From positions 1 to 64,000 of the forward strand of contig JAKCWW010000561.1 in NCBI GenBank assembly GCA_026260175.1: a stretch of 64,000 nt of DNA, given 5' to 3'. The translations under genes and the position numbers were made by a program. Shown here one piece after another: positions 25,091-37,907 of the stretch (positions are counted from its first letter, which is position 1; each line of letters begins with the position of its first letter). Source of the DNA: Reticulitermes lucifugus. Its lineage: Eukaryota > Arthropoda > Insecta > Blattodea > Rhinotermitidae. Under the pieces are notes generated by a model, which saw only the letters and a list, made by a program, of their open reading frames with translations, was not told the origin of the DNA and searched no databases.

Positions 25091-26731
25091 AGAACCTTAA
25101 CCCTTAAAGCACCAGCTGTTAGAAGACCTGTACCCCCTGCTGACCTGATTTAAATACCAGTGTTATGCTAGGCTGTATCTTTTAGTCTGCAGTGGGCTAG
25201 CTAGGGATACCACTGCCATGGCTTAAAAAGATGCAGTGGGTATTTAAAAGTTAAATCTTGCAACTTACAGAACTATTCAATATGTAGGTTGGGTAGGACA
25301 TTGATTTATTGCCCTATTTTGTCTTAAAATGATGAGCAATAAATTAAACTACATACAGGCACTTAATTTGAATTAAATGGCATTATTTCTGAAAGTACAA
25401 AGCATAATCTACTATCAGTTTCTTGTGTCAGTTTAGTTGGTATGATTTTCAGACAAGTGGGGTAGTGTACAGGTAATTTAAGCACTCCTATCCCATATTT
25501 TTTAAATAAATTCCTCCATACATACCAACATTATGGCCACATGAATAAACACTTGGCATTCGCTATAGAACAGTAAGTTGGAAAGAGGCATGTAATTTGG
25601 TATGGTGCTAAATTATAAAGATGCTATGAATTTTTTCTAATGACCCTCCTTCTGTATTGAGATGGAAAGTACATATAATAGAAGCTGTGTTTGAAAATTT
25701 GTAGTGTCCCGTTAATGCTTGCAGAAAAGGGAGCAATTACTGCAGCCCTGTCATGCATGTTACAGTCCTAGAATGTGTACATGCCTTAGGAACACCAACA
25801 GTATATTGCCTTTCTGTACCACATCCATTGAAATTAGTGAATGTGGCAGCATTTCACCATTGTTAATGTGCAGTGGTGCAGTTCAGTTTGTTTCATAGTG
25901 CAAAATAATGACTTACAAAAGGGTACAAACCTTGTGCATTATTCCCAAATTTGAAATGAAAACGGGGGGCACAGATGCTGAATAGAGGCCAAGTTTGTTC
26001 TCAGTATGCTGATAAAATATTACCTGAACAGAAGTCTGTTTTATTCCCACATGTTTCTTGCCTTTACACACACTGTCTCTTGCCTTAGTCTGACAGTAGC
26101 TCTGCACCAGTTGTATACTGATCTTAAATTTTTCCATTAATGTGTTTGTACTCCAACTGCATATCACTTAAATATTTTATTATTGTTCATTTACTTTATT
26201 GTAGAAAGAAAATAGACTCCAGGTGATAGTATCTTGTGATATATGTACATGTTCACATTTTTAGTTTTGAGAGCATAGTTAAATGTACCATCTGATTTTA
26301 TTATCCATTACAATATACTTTCAATTGCATTAAATAGTTTTATCAATACAGTATAAGCTGTAATAGAAAGCTCTGATAAATATTTATTTAGAAGAAAGCA
26401 TGTTGTATTGCCAATACACATCTTTTAAACCCATCACTGTATGTGTAAACACATTTTCACAGTTCAGCACACTGAACTGAAAGCGTGTGGGTTGATCCAT
26501 CCTTTGCTGTGGGCCCTGCAGGTTCAGACAGAAAGTAGTTGTTTATAAAAATTTGGCACTATAAATTTTAATGACCAATATAATAGACACATGTAAATGA
26601 TGAACCATGTGTGTGTCCTTTTTGAAGCAGTTTTGAGACTTTACCATTTTAGTTAGCTACTTGAATAGAATTTGCATAGAGACGTGCAGCATAAGTTACT
26701 GGGTTTGACACAACCTGTGTTTTTATACACT

Positions 26732-26765
<34 letters not shown>

Positions 26766-26766
26766 A
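26732..26766. repeat. (CA)n(TA)n microsatellite
   Basis: CA repeats passing into TA repeats. Confidence 0.9.
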
Positions 26767-26769
26767 TTT

Positions 26770-27060
26770 GAGGGTTTTGCAACAGTATTCAGATTATGGT
26801 TTTCTGGGTTTGACATCACATAGAAGTGCTGGTAAATATCAGCATTTCAGAGCATTGTGCTGCCTCCATCTTCAAGGTTGAAATGGGTTGAGGATGTAAT
26901 CAGATTATATAGGCAGGGTGATGTGGATTTAGCCACTCAGAGCCATGGGAAGGGGAGAGGTTACAGAGCCTTGTCCAGGCCAGTAGGAATGCTAAAGAGG
27001 AAATTACTTAAAAACTGCCCTTTTCAGGACCACTGAAGTATATAAACTGCCCTTGTTTGG
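26770..27060 (-). repeat. MEAA-family repeat, long copy
   Basis: On the minus strand it reads through gatggaggcagcacaatgctctgaaa. The + strand continues with ttatataggcagg and a gggaaggggagaggttac block, as in the copies near 27655 and 54955. Confidence 0.55.
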
Positions 27061-27654
27061 GCCAGGCAGGTGTCACATTAGGAGGAAGTTAGTAACTTTC
27101 TCATACATTGGAAGAGTGTTTATTATAGCACTAAATTCATGTGCAGGCGTCATATTTAAGACTGAAAAATTTATTTAGGCTTCTGGACCAGAATATTAAT
27201 GTGGCAGGTAAAAATTACCTGACCGCTACATGTGAATAATTGTTTGCTCGGCTGTCCCTTGTAATGTAATAAAAGAATATCAAATCATGAACTCTTTAGG
27301 TGTTTCTTTGTTCATTCACAGAATACCTAGCAATGTGTATTTAAAATCTCACTTCCTTGCATGGTGATTATATTAAAATGAGAGGAGAAAGAGCTAATTT
27401 CAAACTTGGTACAGTGGGCCCAACACAATTCAACACTTTGTGTGGCCATGCTATAGCTCATGTAGTTCATCACAATCTTCTCACAGCACAGACATGGGTT
27501 ACATTCTAGGATGGGGTTGGTGGTGCACAGACTGACAGTGGAACAACTTTCCCCTGCTAATTATCATACCATATTCACACACAGATATCATCATTCTTGT
27601 AATTTGTTTAACCTTCTAAGATAGGAGGTTTTTACAGTGACATGTATTAAGGTT

Positions 27655-27920
27655 ATGAATTTGTGGGTTGTGATACTGTGTAGTCCTATTTTGGAGGAGC
27701 TTGCTGCTTCCACCTTGCAGGGTCAAGGTGAATAGGGTATATATGTGGTAGGTTATGTAGGGGGGTTGTAAGGAAGACTCTTGGGAGGTGGCAAGGCAGT
27801 AGATCCCAGTCCAGACCATTGGGAACAGTGGCCAGGAAATGTGAAGATACAGAGCAGCCCTTTTTATGGTCCACAATATTTCGGTCATGAAAAAGAAAAA
27901 CATTGGAGGATGGCCTTTTT
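27655..27920 (-). repeat. MEAA-family repeat, long copy
   Basis: Contains ttgctgcttccaccttgcag and a tggtaggttatgtag / gccaggaaatgtgaagat region parallel to the 26770 and 54955 copies. It overlaps the longest open frame in the window (172 codons, minus strand, 27616-28134), which is therefore best explained as repeat-derived. Confidence 0.5.
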
Positions 27921-30900
27921 CAGGACCACAGCAGATGGGTGTCAGGAAGTGGGACCTAACCCTTACTTGAGGCAGCTGGTATCCACTGGTAGAACTACAT
28001 GGCCTTTCAAGGCAGATGACTGTAACCTGAATTCTTTTAACCTTGTTTTCCAACAGGCTTATAGACCACTGAAATTGTTCACACCAACAAATTAACGCCA
28101 GGGTATTGTTGTTGACTACAACAAATATCTGCATTCACCCATACTAATGTGGCATTTTCTCAGTGGCAACATATTTTGTACATATTAGTTTGAGAAAACA
28201 GTCTTCCTGCGTGACAGAAGTACAGAGCAGGCCACTAATCATGTCACTGAGCACAGCAGCTGTTATTGGAGCTTTATCACATATGAAGCCTACATCTGCT
28301 GGGAATTTAAGAGTCAGTTTTTCCCTTTCATTACAACTTACCTTATTTCATAGAAGTGTGTAGAAGTACCAACCTCCAGCTGCTAAGCAGGCCTCACACC
28401 TTGTGAAAATATTTCTTGCCACACAGTGGAGTTGTGCTCTTGAAATAATGGCATGTTTTCTTTGAATATTGTCTTAGGTTCTTGCAGTGAAAGTGGTTTG
28501 TTCACATGAACTCCATCTTTCAGTGTCCCTAACAAATCATAATTGCACGGGTTCAAATCTGGATAACTGGGAGGCTACAGTGGGCAAGGTGTCAACTATT
28601 CACCAAGTAGCTCTTCTAGGTTACCCATTTGAGAAGTTTGCTGTGTGGGCCATGGTTTTGTCCTGCATGAAGTAACTGTACAGGTTTTCTTCTTCTGTTA
28701 ATTCTTTGATGAATTATGCCAGAATTAACTGGATGTACAGTGTTCTTTAAAAAATGGGTAGGTTAGGATTCTGTTCGTGTGCGATGATGCTGTGGCACTG
28801 AATAATCAGTCCTGGGGTCTTAAAGGGAAGTCCTAGAAGAATTCGTCTAGGACCTAATAACCTTTGATGATGAAGGTACTACATTCCTTTGAAATGTCAG
28901 GGTCTGATTACTTAGTGACATGGCATCATATCACAGAAAAATTAAATCCTCGTAATGTTTTCATATTTTCTTTTTGTTCAGTTTGAACTCGTCATTCAAA
29001 ATTTTTTTTTACTGTTCTGTGTATTGCTCCTTTGCATAGCACATTTGATACAGGATATTTTTTAGAAAACTTGCACTGTCAGTTTTTCTATGATGCATAT
29101 TTTACAACACTGTTGCACATGAAGGCATTTTGTTCAACAGAAAGCATTTTGTACTTGCACTGACCACTTTCTCTGTATGAGAGAACACTTAACTAGTCTC
29201 CTGTCCAATGTTCGAGCTCTGATATGAGGAGGAAACGTTTGGTAGTTGGCTTGTCTGAGTGAGTCCTTATTTCCCTCGGCTCAGGGGCACAGGTAGTGGG
29301 ATGCTGTGTTTTATTGTTGCTAGAGGGAACCAGAAAATAAGCCATTTCCATGCAGTGCCCATGGAAGCAGTTGAAGGATGCGATCATTAACGTTTGCAAA
29401 GCTTGTATAAAATTTCCCCCCACCCCCAATACAGAGAACTTCTTCCATCTTAGTGAAGTCGCATTGCATTTTATAGGATTGTTATTATTTAATTAATCAT
29501 AATTCATTGATGCTTTAGGCAGCTGTATGAATATTGTTTGGCATGTTGCTGATTGTATTTCTGTCTTCTGATTTTAAAAGAACGAAGCGACAAGTTAATG
29601 AATTAACTGACATTTTAATGTTCATAGATAAAATGTCAGGCCCATATTCTTCAGGTTTTGTGACTTTTTTTTAAGTACAGTGGTTAATAATAGCACATTG
29701 ACTTCTGTGTGAAATTAAATTTTGTAAATGCTAATATCTTTATGCTATGTCAGTTGAAAATGTGTATAAATGTTACTCTTTCAGTAAGTAGCATCTGCAG
29801 AATTTGAAAACCATGAATAGGCTTCCAGTAATCTGAGAGCATTGAAGTAATAGTAACTGTGCTTTCTCCATCTTAGTAGGACAGCATATGAAAGATTGAT
29901 GCTTCATCCACGTATAAAATGAAAGATAACCATTCTAAATAAGTGAACAGTACTGTACGGATGCCAAGTTGTATATCATTCACATGAATGAGTAGTTAAA
30001 CAAAACATAAATTCCTAAAAAGGATTCCAGGTAGCAGTGAATTACTGTATGGGCAGTTTTATGGCTCTTTCAGCTTTCATGTCGACTGAGAAGTATGAGA
30101 AATTACAGACACCGTTACACATGCAGTGCCCCCAAGACTGAACTGTTATGAGTTTCATGGTAAGCAAGCATAGAGAAGAAGTCAGTGTAATAATAAAAAT
30201 GAAATAATGGTCTTCACCGTCTGTAGTTCATATCTGTTACAAGTAGGATTACATGCTCTATGCACATTGTAGGAGTCTGTCTGGGCTGAAATATAACTCA
30301 GTGGTTTTATTAAGGAATTGACCCTAAATGAGCGGTCTAGTAGACTTATTGTTAGACCTGTTACTATGTGCTACATTCACATGGAATTCTTTGTGTGATA
30401 TTTCTTGTGGGGATTCAAGGAATAAAACTTGCAGCCACTTGTTCTGCCATGTTTTATTCAGAATATTTTAAGCTGGCCCATCACAAGCTTTATTTGTGAC
30501 ATTGTGTAGAAGAGTAGGTCAGTGGGTCCATTGAGTGGCTGCTGGATGTACCAGGTGTGTCCAGTCAGCATTGTCTTCTACGGTCTCCCACATACTTTTA
30601 GCAAGTACCATTTATTTCTCACTATACTTCCACTTGCTGTTTGTCATTGGAAGATGATAGAAACTACTGAGTTAAGCAATAAATTACCTGATAATTATTA
30701 TCCTGTCCAAATGAAGTCAGCATTTGGCAATATGTATGATGTATTTCTTACATCAGCAAAGTCATAAGAAGGAGTTGTTAATAATTATCATCAGTAATAT
30801 ACATTATTGGTACCAGTGTTTAAAAAGGAAGACCGGCTCGTTATTCTTAGATGACTATGTCCCTGCACTTTGAATTTTTTTTAAGTATTAAAGAAATTTG

Positions 30901-33221
30901 CATTTAGGATTGACAAAAGGAAGAAGTAATTCAGTGAACAGTTTTACTGGTCTCTGACGTTCACCGCTTTTCGTTCAAGTTCATGTATGGTGATTCCACA
31001 TTTATGATATTTTATTTTATGTTTGTAGGTTCTCACAACTCACTCAGTCATATACCATAATTTTTTTAATCTGTTCTGTGTTTCATTGAGTTTCAAATAA
31101 CATAATTTATGCATTAGTATTGCCACATATGAGTATAATATGGGATAAATGTGTTCAACTTTTAATTTAACAGGCATTTAAGATGAGCGATAGTAGAGTT
31201 TTTATATAAGTATTAAGAATGATAAGTAATTAAGAGCACTCAACCAAGCAATAAACTTAAACACTTGAGAATATTACTAGACAGAAAGTGAGTTTGGTAT
31301 GTGTTTATGAGCTCCAGTACCATTTAATGGTTTATGATTGCTGTAGTATTTAGTTAGTTCTCACACAACCATGCTTCAGTACCAGAGTACACATTTTGTA
31401 CTTTTTGATACCTCGTCAGCTAATGCAGCTTTTATACCATCTTGCTTAATAATCAATACGAATTTACTTATGATGAAGAGAACAGCTCTATATGTCAAAT
31501 GTTTTGTGTTCCAAGATTTCAGTCCATAAACTTTTTATTTGTTGGTAATTTTGCCTTCTGAACATGCTTTATCTTTGATTGCCATGTGGGTGTGTGAGGC
31601 TGTCAGAATACATTGCAGAGAGGTATAACAGTAAAGCATCAGTTGGCGGGATTGGGGGAAGCTAATTTCTTCCTGTAGAGATAGATTTCATTTCTCATGA
31701 ATTGCCAACATTCTTGAAGTTGTTACTCCTGTGTAATAATTAACCAGCCCCATTTTTGTGATTTTAAAACACTAATGTCTCTTGTTACCCCCTATATAGG
31801 AATCACTAGCTACCCAACCAACCAAGTAACTGACTAATTGACTAACTGCATGCAGCAGGATCCCTCTTGTTAGGTTGATATTTCCTCATCTGATCAAGAA
31901 ACACACTGCTTTTTAGTGAATATGAAGACATATTACCATTCTCATAACATCCTGCCACTGGACCCTGTCCTGTGCCAGTTTAATCCAGCCACACTCTTTT
32001 ACTTTGTATTTGTGCATTTTAATATTATCCTAATATCTGTACTTTGGTCTTTAGGTGATATTTTTTCGTTAGGTTGACCATTGCCACGTTTTTTAAGCTG
32101 TCTTTGTGCTTATTCCTGCATGTTGGTGCGAGACATAGCATATGAAGCAAACTTACAACCGACATCAAATAGAGTTTATGTATTTTTCATCGTGGCATTT
32201 ATGTCCTCATCCATGAATTAGCATCATCATGTACCGGAAGTTGGTGTGTCCAGTCCGTTCTGATTTTCCTGAACCTCTGTAATGGTGTATTCTGAAGCAA
32301 AGATGAAATGCACTGGTGACAAAAACGTTTCCTTGTTTCAGACTATTGTGAATCGGAGATACATGAAACTTGTTTGCCTGTATGGTCTTTTCTCTGCTAA
32401 AAATTGGGTTTTAAACACATTCAAGTTAGCCTAACTAGTTTTTAGGCATACCAGATTCAGTGCTTCTCCCCTAATTGAGTTGCAGGCTCTCTTGAAGTGC
32501 AGATTACTTGTAGCTGACATACATGCCATTGTATTACCCTTTGTTCTCCAGTATCTGATGCGTGCAACATATGAGATCAGTGATTAATCTGTTGAAAACT
32601 GATCCCCATACTTAACCACAAAAGCAACCTCTGTAGTAATTCCAGATTGAAATATTGTTCCTGACTAATTTAGTGCATTATGAAAGTACTTTCTTGCAGT
32701 TAAAATGTAGATAAATTTGACTTTTCCATTCTCTGCAGCACAATTCTACAGTCACTGGTACTCAATTGCAGGTGGACAAATAAAAATTTTTGTTGATGCT
32801 TCAGTTACATTTTTGAAGTAGTGGCAATGATTTTTGGTTCTGTGCTTACATCGTCTTAATTGTGAACATTGAGAAATGTATGTAAAGGAAAATAGCACTT
32901 ACGACCTTCTTTTGCTGGGACAAATAAACGGAAAACAGCTCTCCTTTGATTGAGTCACTATTTTAGGTATGTTTCTCACAGATGTCTTCCATAAAAGCTC
33001 TCGAAACATCAGCAGAATTGAACGTTGTCTTGTGTACTTGAAGAGTTGTGTGCATGTTCTAGGAATGGAGCATACTGTAATGCAAATATTGACTTAAAGA
33101 GCTCTTCAGAACAGGCGGCAGCATTTTGTCGGTGGTCCTTAATTCTCTGCAAATGCAAATTTCTCTCCCATTTGCCTCTACATTTTATTTGTATTTTTGT
33201 AATATTACGTTTATTACTGGA

Positions 33222-33513
33222 CACAGGCTGGGAAATCGTGGAATTGTGGTTCAATTCCCGGCAGGGGCAAGAGATTTGTCTGTTCTCCAAAGGGTTCAGA
33301 CCAAGTCTGGCACTCATTTAGCTTCCTGTTCAGTGGGTACCAAGGGTGTGATCTGGGGGGTGGGAGGGCAGGTCTTAAAGTGTAAAGTGGCTGGGCATGC
33401 AGCTGACCACTCAGCTCCATCTAGTGCTAAGGTTAAGAATGAGTGGAGCTATACCTCCACTTATCCCCCTGCTTTCATGATGGACACAAGGACACCATTA
33501 CTTATACTTTTAT
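33222..33513 (+). mobile_element. tRNA-related SINE, copy 3 (near full length)
   Basis: The head has ggttcaattcccggcagggg (B box and 3' side of a T-arm). The body runs aagagatttgtctgttctcc, cagtgggtaccaaggg, ctgaccactcagctccatct and gagtggagctatacctcca. The 3' end reads cacaaggacaccattac. Confidence 0.85.
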
Positions 33514-33826
33514 GATCTTCTGTGAGGTGAGGTGAGCTGTTAATATCGGGTTGTTGAAATCATTTTCACAGCGTTTCCAAATTTTTTGGTTAACTGTATG
33601 CACTATGAAAATCACACCCTTCTGAGGTCACCAGTGTTTTGAAGGAATTTGCTGACCCTTCAGGATAGATGGAAACAGTAGGTTTCTGCAAGAATTTGGT
33701 AAATTTTTACCAGACTCCATGGTGGCACATGCCTGTGTAAATCCCCATTACAAAAATCTCACATATTGAGTGTGTGCACGGTAGTTGCTTGCATTTTATT
33801 ATTTAATAGGTGTGTGCTTTTAAAAA

Positions 33827-34113
33827 GTTTAGAAGAATTAGTGACTGGATGCTCTGGAATTCAATTCCTGGCAGGGGAAAGAGATTTTTCTTGTCTCCTA
33901 AATGTCCAGACCATCTGTGGGGTCCACCCAGCGTTCTACTCAGTGGGCACCAGGTGTTCTTTCGTCTTGGGGACAAAGTGGCCGGGGAGTGAAGTTGACC
34001 ACTAATCTCCATTTAGTACCATGATTAAGAATGTGTGGAGCTATATATCTGCTGTCCCTATATGTCTTTGTGGCGTGGACAGGGAAAACTTCACCTTTTT
34101 TTACCTTTACCTT
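33827..34113 (+). mobile_element. tRNA-related SINE, copy 4
   Basis: Same order of blocks as copy 3: attcaattcctggcagggg head, cagtgggcaccaggtg, gttgaccactaatctcca and gtgtggagctatat. It ends in a T-rich run and cacctttttttacc. It lies 314 bp after copy 3 in the same orientation. Confidence 0.85.
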
Positions 34114-34373
34114 CCCAGTGCAAGTTATGGTCTGATAATTAGTAAAATTAAAATCTTTTATTAATAGTTTTCATATTTCTGGTAAACTACAGAAGTTTCA
34201 ATTTTTAGTGCCTTGCTTGCCATTTGGAGCAAAGGTTTCCTTCTTCTTTATTTGTTATAGCCATTTGTAGTAGCATTCTAAGGTTAGGCATCTTTGTCGT
34301 TTCTGATTTCAGTTTGGCTGTGTTATTTGTTTTAGAGCTAATAGGTGAAATGCTTTATAATAGAAAGTTTATT

Positions 34374-34446
34374 GTTTGTGTGTGTGTTTGCCTGTGTTTG
34401 CTTGCTTGCTCACTCTGTTTGTTTGTTTGTTTGTTTGTTTGTTTAT
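34374..34446. repeat. (GT)n and (TTTG)n microsatellite
   Basis: GT repeats followed by TTGC and TTTG tetranucleotide repeats. Confidence 0.9.
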
Positions 34447-36336
34447 TAATTATTCAGTCACTCACTTTAGTTTGTTAGTGAAATACAAAACCCTGTCATA
34501 ATATTTGTTGTTTTGCTTCCTGCCTGCAGGATATTGAATATCACTTAAACATTAATTCTTGCATTTTTTCATGATACCAAAAAGTGTGGTTTCCTTTAAT
34601 AGAATGTGTTTTTTATTGTAAAGGATAACAGTATATGAGTAATTCACAAAGTAAAAGTTTTGAACAAAATTGTTTATAACATGATTTCTCAGACTGGTGG
34701 TCATAATTTGTATTTCACATTTCATTCGGCACCAAAATATATGAATACTACCATTACTGCTTTATACTGTGAAGGTCTTCTTAAGCAAATGAATAGAAGA
34801 TTAATAATACATAAAAAGTCCAGACCAGAATAGATTTAGTTGTGATAAGTACTAAATTACTGTGACCATGGTTATTGTAAGTGGACCTTGTGAAGTAGGG
34901 CCCTCCCACTAGAAGAGGAGGGAGGGGAGAAAGACGATGGATATAGTGGTGAGGAGGAGGGGCAGGTAGTGTGACTTCCCACCACAGTCCTGTAGTGTTT
35001 TCAGAGACTGTTGTTCTGATGTGGTGATTTGTCTGTGGGCATTGCTTCAAGTGATAGGTAATGGGATGAGGAAGGGAAACTGTGATGATGGTCAGACAGA
35101 AAAGGAGTAGAGGGAGGAAGGGAGGGAAATGCAAAAGAGGACAAACCAACATCATACATGCCTGAAGAGGAGGAAGAAGAAGATGAAGATGAATAGTTCA
35201 TGTTGAATACAAAAGACAAACATGGCTCATCTTCTCTTCAACTTCTTGACGATGATGGCTCGGCCTTGTCCCGTGTCATCTTATGTCCCCTCTGGCAATG
35301 GAGTTCCTCTTGTGAAGATTTGTACTGCATGGTCACAGTGCTGCATGGTGTAGCCAACAGCTCCATCAGTCTCAGAGGTAGCCGAGTAGAGAAATGTGTG
35401 TCGGAAGCCGTCAGGCTGCACTGGGTCACCGCAAGTCTACCACTTCACAACTGTTATAGTGTATACGCATCCATATAGTACTGTTTTATTGATATGTCAT
35501 CTGAGGTGCATGTGTTATATGTGTGACAGTGAGAAATTTACTGTAGTTTTGACTGCAGCACCTGTGCTGTGTAATACATTATGCAAATAGAAAACAATGG
35601 TCAGTGATTATTTTTAAAACTGTTAAAGTGGTATAATTGCAGCTAACAAGTGGGATATTGATTGTTTACAATGCGATGTGTGCTAAATAATTGCAGTTTA
35701 TTTTGACTGCAGTGTTCTGGATCAGATATCTGTATAATGAGTGTGTTAGAAGTGTGGAAGGTTTTATCTTCGTGCATTTCTTTTCACTGGACTGTGCCGG
35801 ACTCTGTTTGATGCACTTAGTTCAGGAAGTGCTATAAGGTATCATCTGATGGCAGAGTTTTGAAATGAGAAATAAAGTGGAACTGCAGTTATGATGTTAT
35901 GACATAGACTTTAAATTGAAGTGGACACAGATTTGTGGGACTGTAAAATAGTTTTCGGTGCAATTTTTCACTAAGGGAAAACTCAGTTTGATTCCATGAC
36001 TGGGAAAGTGGAGTTCCCTACAGACAATTCAGCATGTTGGAGGCACATTTTGGAGAAAGAAGGGTTGTTGCAGGTTAGTGTAATTAGCAGCTCAAGGAAA
36101 CGGCAGCACATGCCGTTCATGCTGTTTATTTTATTTGTTCATTTCATTATCATCATTCATATAATGTTCTTGTTGGCACACTTGTATGGTAGAGACTGAT
36201 AGTGTTTCTTATTAGGACTGGTGAAGGTACATACATGCAGTATTAAAGTAGAGACCACTCTTGAACACAGCAATTGGTCTATCATTGAATCTTTAATTTT
36301 GCAGCAAGCATAAGCTGAAGCATGGACATAGTTGTA

Positions 36337-36618
36337 CAAAAATTAAATCAGCATCTGTCCAAACACAACAAAATTCTATTTATTGTATAGAACTAAATGT
36401 TTCGACCTATTTCAGGTCATCCTCAGGTTCACAATTGGTTTTTAAAACATTGAGAAAGAAATATACATTATGACTTACATAATGTATATTTCTTTCTCAG
36501 TATGTTTTAAAGACCAATTATGAATCTGAGGATGACCTGAAATAGGTCGAAACATGTAGTCCTATATAATAAATAGATTTTAGTTGTGTTTGGACAGATA
36601 CTGATTTAATTTTTTTTT
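36337..36618. mobile_element. Hairpin element with 11 bp target duplication, family shared with 22088
   Basis: Bounded by the direct repeat acatagttgta (36326-36336 and 36619-36629). Arms are near-perfect, and the centre is atacattatgacttacataatgtat. Hammerhead-like blocks lie at 36390-36430 (minus) and 36532-36561 (plus), with inner stem GACCT/AGGTC. The right end finishes in a T run, i.e. an A run on the other strand, before the duplication. Confidence 0.88.
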
Positions 36619-36794
36619 ACATAGTTGTATTTATGTGTGGGGAATTGTGACAGTCTTCTCTCCTGCCTATTTGAAATGTTTGGGTAGCATCAGAAAAGTG
36701 CTTTTGTTTGGAAGTGTTAAATAGAAGACAGTGCATTGCAAATTAATTTTCTCATTTGGTTCACGTATTTTTAATACCTTATCACATACAAGAA

Positions 36795-37300
36795 AGGCAA
36801 TGTACATATAACGTACCATTGAGGCGCGTTCGCGTAACATTTGTTGCCGTGGAAAAGCAATAAGTATTACATATTCTGAATGTGTGTTTGTAGCCTAAGT
36901 TATCCCAGCATGCAGAACGCATGGGCCGTGTTATATTTTCATCTGTGGCCTGTCCTGCTCGACCGTATTTTTCATATTATCTCATAAACTGCACGATTTG
37001 CGGGAAAAAAAAAGTACTGAATGTAAAATGCGTGTTTTCATTTTCGCTACAACTTTTGTCTGAAACATTTCTCATTCTAAGAAGAATTGAGAGACATACA
37101 ATCATAAATTGACATAGGTCTTCATGTAAAGTACCCGTTATTCATGTCATATTTAATGAAACTTGAGTTTTCTCGGCAGATTTTCGAAAAATATTTAAAT
37201 ACCAGATTTCACGAAACCTTGTCCAATGGGAGCCGAGTTGCTCCGTGCGGACAGACACGACGAAGCTAATAGTCGCTTTTCGCAATTTTGCGAACGCGCC
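36795..37300 (+). mobile_element. GGCGCG-ended dispersed element
   Basis: Inner terminal inverted repeat ggcgcgttcgcg (36823) / gcgaacgcgcc (37300). The left side extends to ggcaatgtacatataacgta, which matches the mirrored end of the copy at 50306-50715. It contains cttcatgtaaagta and tttcacgaaaccttgtcc family blocks. No recognisable transposase; a non-autonomous DNA element is likely. Confidence 0.65.
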
Positions 37301-37738
37301 TAAAAATCCTGGAAATGATCGTGAGCATACATGTTTATAATATAAAGACGTAGCAACATAGTTGTAATTAGTGAAGTGGGAACTAGCAAATCGTCTGTAT
37401 TAAATGGCTATCGTGAGGATAAATGGCACCAGATTCCTCCAAAACGCTGGTAATTTCGACCACACTGTATAGCATCACATCCCAGAGATTTTAATCCTTA
37501 TAGTCACTGCTCTAAGAACCTTAAATCTGGCATAAAAGTAACCTGTTAAGTAAGAATTTATACTAATGTGATTGCAGCTGCACAAGTACCACTTCTATGG
37601 TTTACAGTGTAACAAAATAAGATAGTTGCTTCAGACAGGTATTTAATCCTTTATAGCTCATACAAAATGTATGTCCACATAGCATGATAAGTCATTCACA
37701 AATTAGTAACAAACTGCAGAATGATTTTGTATGAAATA

Positions 37739-37907
37739 CAGTCGAACACGGTTATAACGACATCGATTTATACGACACCTCGTCTATAACGTCAGAAATT
37801 GTGTGGTACCGATTACTTCGTCACTGTTAACCGTAGCATTATACTCCTCGGTTATAACGACACAAAATATTCAGTCCCTTTCATGATGTTATAACTGCGT
37901 TCAACTG
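37739..37907. mobile_element. Pogo/Tigger-like MITE (169 bp)
   Basis: Ends CAGTCGAACACGGTTATAAC and, inverted, gttataactgcgttcaactg. It is flanked by TA on both sides (37737-37738 and 37908-37909). An internal ggttataacgac is repeated. The CAGT...AACC..GTTATAACGA type of end is typical of pogo-like Tc1/mariner MITEs. Confidence 0.8.

Noticed and set aside
27616-28134. Longest open frame in the window (172 codons, minus strand)
   Set aside because: It overlaps a MEAA-family repeat copy, lacks any recognisable domain, and the same region is rearranged in other copies. Best explained as a frame through a repeat.
34890-35470. GC-richer stretch with purine runs as an alternative cnc first exon
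   Set aside because: Frames on both strands exist, but there is no donor site in the needed phase with clear support and no conserved motif. Left unassigned.
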